From Paracyclopina nana (Eukaryota; Arthropoda; Copepoda; Cyclopoida; Cyclopettidae), in NCBI GenBank assembly GCA_019096065.1, contig JAGUCH010000009.1, forward strand, positions 5,280,001 to 5,344,000: a stretch of 64,000 nt of DNA. The letters are read 5' to 3'. Every line of letters starts with the position of its first letter. Position 1 is the first letter of the stretch. Of the stretch, positions 57,301 to 64,000 are shown piece after piece. The notes under the pieces were generated by a model. It did no database searches, was not told the origin of the DNA, and saw only the letters and a program-made list of their open reading frames with translations. The position numbers and the translations under genes were made by a program.

Positions 57301-59918
57301 CATTTTGACGACAACAACAACTTTTAAAGGTGACGATAATTGAAATATGATCCCACATAAAATGTGCAGTGGAAAAGTGGCAATTTCGCGGACGTTTTAG
57401 AAGAACAATCGCGGCTGGTTAAGGTGTGACAAAAGGCTTACAGGTGAAATTACTTAAGTGCACTTGCATCCTCTGGCCATTTGATCGTTGCTTTGAGGAA
57501 TTTCCTCGTGTATACATCACCCACCTGATGCGCTAAAGGCAAGCCTATTCACATCCGATCTCTTAGATGATTTTGCCGCAATGGAAACTACGCGAGAGGA
57601 TGACACACTCTTCGAGGATCATTTCATTTTCTACCGTTATGGATAAATATTCAGCATCTCTTCTCACAGTTGAAGCCACTCCTTCAAATATGCACTGTGT
57701 GCCTTCATGCGTGCACAAAACAAATTGGCCTTCTTCTAAGCTTTTTTTTTCATTCATCGCAATGAAAATGCAAGGGAGAAGCATAATGAAATGCAAATTT
57801 TCAATATTATCTAACTTTTGCTCAAGTTCGATGAGATTAACATAAGAGCTCAAGCTAGGAATGTCTTGGCAGTGCCAAGCCTTAATTCTTTCACATCATC
57901 ACCACGTGGCTTTGTCGTGGTTTTTTGGGCAGGTTTTGATTTAAAATGCGCAGCATGAGAGCCGGCCAACATTTCTTATTCAAAATAAAGAGGCCCCTCA
58001 AGTAATCACATACGCATGATTGCCAGAAGAGATGCTTACCTTTTTGAGTTTTCCGAGGGGGACTTGGGCATTTTGGTCCAAAAACGAGCCTGTGGAGGTG
58101 ATGAGATTGGATGCAGCTGATATGTTTTCAGGCTTGCTCGTTTTCATGATTTTCTTGGCAGTCGCCTTAATTTGCACGGGCGATTTGAGTTTCATCACTT
58201 TGGAATATCCAAGGTTTTCGTATGCTTCCTGTTTGTCCAACATTTGTGAGAACTGAGTGGAAGTCATCCAGAGATTCTCATCGTCTTCTTCATCATCATC
58301 GAAGTGACCAGCAACGCCATGGAAGTCCATCATTTGATTGACAGGCTTCGTTTTGACACCACCATGCGTAGAAGCAGGTAGGGCAGGCATTTCTTCCAAA
58401 GAGGCCTTAAAATTATTGTTTGCCCTCTTTGACAGCTTTTGACGCAATAAATCCTGATCTTCGCTCGTGGAATCACTGTCATCCTGCTGCTGGTGCTGCA
58501 TCGAGTTCTGGAAAGAATATATTTATCATTGAACAAGTCGAGCTCAAATTGTGAATTGATGGCTGTAACGGTTTGCTATAGGATGTAAGATGACGATATA
58601 CTTTTTCCGGCCGACTTTCACCGATTGCAATTTGCAGGCCGAGATTGACTAATGAAGGATATATGCTACGCTAGCACATCAAAAAAACATTAGGGCATTT
58701 CATTTGTGCCCTGAGGGCACTCAAGCATTTGACGCTTTACGAAAAAGAGTCATCCTCATTGAACCACCGCGCACCAGTCAAAATTGCTTTTGTTCCACTG
58801 AGCTGATTTTCCAGGAAAGCAGCGTCAACAACAATCATACAACAACAGTGGTCATGCTTCAGTTCGTTTCAATGGCTTCATGGAGAGAGAGAAAATCAGC
58901 TCCCCTCAAATTAATCCCTTCCTGTAAAAATATGCAATTTGCTGGTTTCCCAAGAAAAGGAAGGCAAGAAAAAGTGATCTCTGCTGCATTCGGTTTGACT
59001 TGGGGCACTTTTGGGTGAAAACTGCATTCGATTCCTTCAGGACACGTGAATCGGTGGATCTTTTCAATCACCCCCTCAAGTGCTTGAAAATCCATGATCC
59101 AATTGATAGCAATCATGTAGGCGATAAAGGTAGCGAACGTAACTGCTGCTGCACTTTTTAATGGCCTCCTACGTTTTTGCTACTAAAATCAGTACATGGT
59201 AAATCGTTCAAATCACCCCCTAGGAGGTAGAAAACCACACGTGGAAATAGAACGTGCGGGGAGACTTCCTGCCTCGAGTATAGCCTGGATTCTTAGTTCG
59301 GGCGCTTTTCCGCCACCAATTTGGATGGCGCCACCGTAGAAGAGAAAAAATACCAGAAGTGGATTCTTTGTCCATAGTTTTAGGCGCTTCAATAGATTTC
59401 AATAATCCATTATTTTGCTTGAGCCTACAACATCCCATGGCATGTTTTTTAACTTTCACGCATTTTCAAATTACCTGATGGTGGTGCTTGGCTGCAAATT
59501 GGGACCTGTACTTGGAATTGTAGGAGGAGCCTTTTCGATTCGAGGTCAGCGATGAAGACGGTGGCGGCCTCGCGTTGAGGCTGGCCACGTTGTCCAAAAT
59601 TGAACTGCTCCGACGCGTGTTCTGGACGACCTCGCGAGCAAATTGGGATTGGAAGCAGGCCGAGGGCGAATCCGTGGCGCCGAGGCTGTCGATGCGACCC
59701 TGCTCGTCTTGGGTGAACTCGCGCATGAGCAGTTCAGGGTTGAGGCTGGTCGGGGTGAAATTGGAGGCCATCCCGGTCGGCCGAGGCTCGTCGTTTTCTT
59801 CCGCCAAACTCTCGGAGAAAATTTGAGGGTTCGAGGAGTAGCGGGACACTTGGCCTCCGAGGTTGAAACGAGGCTTGATTTTCGGAGAGTCGGCCGATAG
59901 CTCAACGGTCGAGGCCAT
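54309..59918 (-). CDS. Ser-rich coiled-coil scaffold-like protein, about 799 residues
   Basis: Exons 59918-59475, 58507-58040, 56114-55800, 55724-55502, 55444-54754, 54693-54505 and 54378-54309 join in phase. The protein starts MASTVELSADSPKIKPRFNL, passes a Ser-rich part and a His/Gln run at the first junction (KHHHQNSMQHQQQDD), and an acidic patch (FDDDEEDDENLW). A coiled coil follows (LERELHEKEREIEERERELT, then LIRVRLECQRLLEDNREIKA) and a Ser-rich C-terminal half with YVNTDVINDYIREEAILEER and SDRAKYKSLGDLQIEQG. The 57 nt intron at 55445-55501 is 3n and open, so retention would only add 19 residues. The last exon is the least sure; its other frame (YFIPWSTDVSSARSQSQQ) looks more protein-like but breaks phase. 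The family is not recognised; a cytoskeletal or junctional scaffold is a guess from composition. Confidence 0.65.
56251..56388 (+). CDS. Orphan 45-residue open frame in an intron
   Basis: Opposite strand, inside intron 2 of the Ser-rich coiled-coil gene. It reads MAVMGKSLLILDDAFNDQEW then AAQNSEGKVIVPTRYNKQWN and ends YYPTA. The residue pattern looks like part of a folded protein and the codons are AT-ending, unlike the flanking exons. It has no upstream or downstream exon that I can see. It may be a fragment of inserted foreign DNA or chance; no homologue is recalled. Confidence 0.2.
   Translation: MAVMGKSLLILDDAFNDQEWAAQNSEGKVIVPTRYNKQWNYYPTA
56956..57303 (-). CDS. Possible nested exon or small gene
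   Basis: An open frame begins MAATSCVLKLCSLQTCEELG and continues FTYSDKEWVQIRKILSKSSE with an acidic DDDDEEEL stretch and NEDFFAAIHAIMSNKQ. It ends near KLVDSSG with a good donor (TCAG/GTAAGA). An internal acceptor (CTCTTTGCAG/ACT) suggests an exon from about 57259. It lies within intron 2 of the Ser-rich coiled-coil gene on the same strand, but its phases do not let it join that transcript. A second open frame at 57563-57853 (ending SFHCGKII) is nearby. Either a nested gene or chance. Confidence 0.3.
   Translation of the reverse strand: MAATSCVLKLCSLQTCEELGFTYSDKEWVQIRKILSKSSENRGKADDDDEEELVVRNEDFFAAIHAIMSNKQNRYRLEAGKVRPNNMPFCAEIKLVDSSGKISFHGPELLRWHFD
59323..59372 (+). repeat. Dispersed CTAGATGG element, copy 9 (truncated)
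   Basis: GGATGGCGCCACCGTAG followed by AATACCAGAAGTGGATT; only the left part remains. It lies in intron 1 of the Ser-rich coiled-coil gene. Confidence 0.7.
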
Positions 59919-61260
59919 GGAGACGCATTAGAGCATCGCCGGGATGGGACGCAAAAGCTGCAATTGCAAATGAGTCGGATTTAATGTAAACAAATTCGAC
60001 GCCGCCGTTTAACGCAAAATGTGTCGCTGCTTAAGTTGACCCGCGACACTTTGACGAGATAATTGTTTTCGAGTTAGCAAAAGCTGAGCGCATCGTTAAC
60101 ATTTAACAACAAAAGCCGTTGATGAAGAGAAGTAAATCGAACGTTGCGGCTTTTCCGACGGGAAATGGAGGGAAAACTTGGAATTACCGCAATCCGTGCT
60201 TTAACCCTAGCCGATGTTTATGTGACTGCAAAATCAAATCAAAGCGAGCTTGAATGCAAGCTGCAGCGACGACAATAAGCGCTTCCACGGAAATCACCGA
60301 GCCTGAAAGCCTCGCTTGGACTTGTCGTGCTGCCACCAAATGAGTCATCTCGAAAAATGCACACTTCATGCAAACGATCCAAGCCGATTTGCCGCTCAAC
60401 AATAATGCACGCTCGAGCGAATCGTAAAAAATCCTTCTACCGTAGTTATGCTCACTTCGACGATGTTCCGCGCGGGAAGTTGGAAATCTGTCTTCTTTTT
60501 TGTGCAGCACGAGGATCCCTTTGAAAAAGCGGAAAGGAGATCAGGGAGATCTTTTCTCACGAAAACGAAGCGGGGGCTCCCACTCTGGAGCTGACTCGCT
60601 ATTAACTGAGGTTGTTTTGGAGGCGCAGCAGCGGCGATACTCGCGCGCAACTCCGTGTTCCACAGCTCTTACTGAGCTACAGCGCCAGCCATCTAATCGC
60701 AGAAATTAAAAACGGGCATCTGGAAAACGTGCCAACGACCATCTTCACGATCTCCCATTTGCCTCGCGTTTCCCCAAAAGCAAAAGAATTTTGCGGAGCG
60801 TTCATTTTGTTTTTTTCCAAAGATTTGGCGCGATTACTTTTGCAAAACCGCCAACATGATATTACGCATTTTGAAAACCTCCATCGCTCGATTAACGATC
60901 GATCAACGCATTTTTTTCCCGAAAACTTTGAAACAAAGGGAGGCTTTAAAAGAGGAAGCGCGTTTTGTCGAGAGCTCTTCTTAACTAACGCGAGGCTCAT
61001 TTCGAAGCCATTTTTCAGCCATAATCATGAACCGAAACGGGAAACGAGTCGAGCCAGTCAAAGTTTTCTTTTCGGGAACTTTGACGCTCGTTCAATCAAG
61101 CTTGCGTTTGCGCGCAAAAACCGCTCATTTTGTCACGTTCCGCGCTACTTTCCTTTCTCGGCAACTCCAACTTCAGCAACAATCCCTCGATCGCCTTGGA
61201 GTGCGGTTACGCAAAACGAGGCCAAGTGAGACCGCACCATTCCTTTTTTTTTTTGTTCTT
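59919..61260. promoter_or_regulatory. CpG-rich upstream region
   Basis: The island starts within exon 1 of the Ser-rich coiled-coil gene and extends upstream. It is CpG-rich and contains many CGA/TCG-rich short open frames on both strands that are shadows of base composition. It probably holds the promoter and 5' UTR of that gene. No TATA box is clear. Confidence 0.45.
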
Positions 61261-64000
61261 CGACTGCCGATGAGAATTCACCGACAACCAATTAATAAAT
61301 GCTAACCAGCGTGAATCATCGATCGGTTTTGATTCAATCAACGTCATTTCATCTGGAGGAAAAGGATCTCGACGATCTTGCGGTTAATAAGCTTTTTGGA
61401 TGCTTTAAAGTTTCACGTTCCATTTGCTGGCACCAATTACAGAGATGATCATCATCATCGCGTTGATTGCTGCACGCAAAAATCAATCAAAATTTTTTTT
61501 AACCAAATCGACGATCTCGTCTTAGTTGACGCATCTTTGTTGCGAGAAAGACGCGGACCGAAACTAAGTGGTTCATCTGGGAACTTAATAATGATCAAGT
61601 CGATGCAGATCACAAAGATGGCGGCGAGTTTTAAAGTCCTTTTTTGCCTGTACTTCATCATTATTCGGCAGCTGGCAACAATTTCACTTCAATTGAAATC
61701 GGCCCTACTTCCCAAGCTCACAAAGAAATACGTAATTTTCGTTTGAATGCGAAGATCACGTGGGTGATTCATAATGGCAAAAAAGGAAGAAACGTTCCTC
61801 ATTCATTGAAAGAGAAAAAAATCAGAAAGTCACATAAATGTCTGAATGCCAAGCCAATATGCCCTGCTAAATCACGCAAATCATTTTTTGAGCCCAAGTG
61901 ATATACGCATGGGATAGAGACATTTAGTCTAGATGGAGCCACTAGCTACACTGCTGAGGGCGACCAGCAATACCAGATGTGGATTTTATCGGTATTTTTG
62001 TTTTTTGGCCTTTTTGACGTTCGAATGGCGAAAATAGCTTAGACTCGTGCATAACTCCCACAAAAACAAATCACTGCGCCATCTAGTGGACTAGTACTGC
62101 ACTTATGTATTTGTATGCAAAGTTGAAATTAATGATTCACCTTATCTGGCTTTGAAAAGTAAGACATTTTTTAGCACGCCATGAAAAACTGGGCTGGAAG
62201 TCACCCTTTCAATGTCACTTTACACCTACAGCCCAAGAAATGGAGGCTTGGAAAAACCATTTGGGGATTGGCATCTGCTGTGGAAGCAAGTATTTTCATA
62301 GCTACCAGGCAACATCTGACGAGGCATCACGAGCGTGGCCACCCAAAAAGCACTAAATTGCACTTTTCGTTTCTTCAAGAGAATCTCCCGTTACACTTTT
62401 CTTTTCTGCTTCAATGATGATCACGCGTTGTAATTGGACCAAGGAAGTCCAATTTCAGAGACCAAAATTTCATTTTAGACGCCATTTTAAACTATTTGTC
62501 AGCATTGAAATATGAAAAAATGTAAAATGTAAAAATGAAAACCGTGCATGTGCCATGCTAAAAAAATAACCTGAGTTGAACGCTGAACCTGTGATTCATG
62601 AAATTGAAACGTCAGCTTGAAAAGTTGACTTGCATCTCTAGCCAAATACAGCATTTTTAGCGCACAACCGTTTTCATTGCTTTTAAAAGATGAAAAAACT
62701 TCATATTATTTCCGCTAGATGGCGCAAATTTCATTTACTACTTGGTAGATTAATATGAGGGACGTTTAGCTCAATGAACTTGATAAAATGCTTCATTAGC
62801 CATTACGTTCCTACCAAAAAAGTTTTTATGCCGAATTACGTAATCCAGGTTTCCTCATTTGATATCTTTTGTTGCGGTAGATGGCGTTGCATTCGTTTTT
62901 GTTGTAAATTGAAATCAGGGTGTAATTACAAGAATAGCTATTAAGTCTAGCCCTAAAGCTAGGAATTCCTGCTCCCATTGATCTGATAATGCCACTTTTG
63001 ACTTGAAAAGCATTTGTTTATTGATGATGATGGGTCAGCATGCGCCTGCACTTTCTCACGTGCGCGCACGTGGTCCAAACTGGCAAGAAAATCGAGTTTG
63101 TTTGCAGGATGCAAATTATTTGCCCAACTTTCACTCTTCTTTTGAATGGGATGATTCTTTTGAGCAGCCCCAGGACAGACATAACTAAGGAGAGGAAATA
63201 TTTTCACATTCTTCTTTTCTGACCTCAGCAAATGAAGAGAGATGCCAAGTTTCACCTTTTTTCCTCCTTAACTCGTCGTGACCCGAGTTTTGAACTCATT
63301 TGGCAGCTTTTAAACTAAATGGAGGGAAAGGATGAGGAAATCTGGATGTTGTCAACCACCAACCAATTTCTCTGGCTGGATTTCCAATTTTGCCAAGCCC
63401 ACCCAAAAGTGCCACCATTTCTCAGGCTGGTGGGGAAATCAAGATGGGTGGGGGTGACTTTCGCATGGAATTGCACGTGAATAAAATAATGCCTTCAAGA
63501 AGCATATCATATTGGAATATGCGCATCAAGAGATCTCTGCAGTAGAGTCTTTTGTTACGCAAATAGCCAAGTCACGAATGAGCTAGGAATTCTGTTACAT
63601 GATGCTTGTTAGTTCGTTATGTGCAGCAGATAGCAAGCTCATTTCATGAAGCGTTCAAAGTCATTGCTGAGACGGCAGACAATGTAAACAAAACCACGTG
63701 GGCAATCAGCTGACGGATGACAGTTCATCAAGCCATTCCAATTTGTGCTTATTTCCCATATTACAGATTGGATGCAGCCTTTTAAGTTTTGGTTCCGGTC
63801 TTTTTTGGCAGTAGCAAGTGTGAGAGATGGAAGATTTGTGGATCACGCCATTGTTTTGATTATTTCTAGCGAAGTGGCAAAACGAAGTGATATTTCGCGT
63901 TCATTTTCAATATCGGACTCATGAATCTCATTAAGTTGCGATGATGAGGAATGAAGACAAATGGCAGACCCAATGGAATAACCTCTCAGCACACACTTTT
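61261..64000. other. No gene seen
   Basis: AT-rich sequence with short open frames only. It holds one full copy of the dispersed CTAGATGG element and two single half-sites at about 62711-62724 (CGCTAGATGGCGC) and 62878-62890 (GGTAGATGGCGTT). Confidence 0.5.
61930..62088 (+). repeat. Dispersed CTAGATGG element, copy 10 (full length)
   Basis: Starts CTAGATGGAGCCACTAG and ends ACTGCGCCATCTAG, so both terminal inverted repeats are present. Between them lie AATACCAGATGTGG, TTTTTGACGTTCGAATGGCG and AAAACAAATCACTGCGCC. About 159 bp; the best copy to define the family. Confidence 0.8.

Noticed and set aside
58859..59116. 85-residue minus-strand open frame in intron 1 of the coiled-coil gene
   Set aside because: Protein-like in places but without splice sites or known motif; not enough to list as a gene.
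59643..59900. Plus-strand open frame over exon 1 of the coiled-coil gene
   Set aside because: It is antisense to an exon with in-phase junctions on the minus strand and is explained by GC content.

Overview
This window is nuclear DNA from an animal, most likely an arthropod. Genes are split by GT-AG introns, many only 51 to 58 nt long. One promoter has a TATA box with a TCAGT initiator, there are AATAAA poly(A) signals, and the protein types fit: a gustatory-receptor-like seven-helix protein, small secreted proteins with a CxxxxxCE-type motif, and a Cys-rich extracellular protein. I cannot place it more precisely; a small crustacean would fit the compact introns, but that is a guess. Intergenic DNA is AT-rich, and there are three CpG-rich islands near 10.6-12.3 kb, 32.6-33.8 kb and 59.5-61.2 kb.

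Layout. 0-4.7 kb: no gene seen. 4.7-5.3 kb: a 593 bp MITE. 5.36-7.30 kb (+): secreted or membrane-anchored Tyr/Asn-rich protein. 7.36-8.60 kb (-): MORN3-like protein with a one-base frame break. 10.5-12.5 kb (-): Ser/Ala-rich protein in a GC-rich island, perhaps with a further exon at 14.3 kb. 14.5-20.9 kb: no gene, several short repeats. 20.98-30.16 kb (-): gustatory-receptor-like gene split by a 7.3 kb foldback-like repeat element (21837-29108). 32.02-34.45 kb: prothymosin-like acidic protein (-) and ribosomal protein eL42/RPL36A (+), head to head across a CpG island. 34.9-36.4 kb (-): a small secreted Cys protein and an unrecognised helical protein. 36.4-44.5 kb: gene-poor, with two tRNA-like sequences and a 177 bp palindrome. 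44.6-51.4 kb (+): eight-exon Cys-rich secreted protein. 52.07-52.80 kb (+): LRAT/NlpC-P60-fold protein. 53.4-54.2 kb (+): second small secreted Cys protein. 54.3-59.9 kb (-): about 799-residue Ser-rich coiled-coil scaffold-like protein. 60-64 kb: CpG-rich upstream DNA, then no gene seen.

The main discovery candidate is the 7.3 kb element in the receptor gene. It has imperfect terminal inverted repeats, a left array of about 170 bp units, a central array of about 240 bp units, and a short right array carrying the 170 bp family in the opposite orientation. No coding sequence was found inside. Its two ends supply a GT donor and a CAG acceptor in the right phase, so it may be removed as an intron from a gene whose mapped neighbouring introns are 54-58 nt. 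A second theme is a dispersed short MITE-like element, at least ten copies, whose ends carry a motif resembling CTCF sites (CCGCTAGATGGMGC).

The gene models rest on reading frames, splice phases and family recall only. No database search was run. At least three coding regions need a one-base change in or beside a homopolymer to stay open, which suggests long-read assembly errors or decayed genes.
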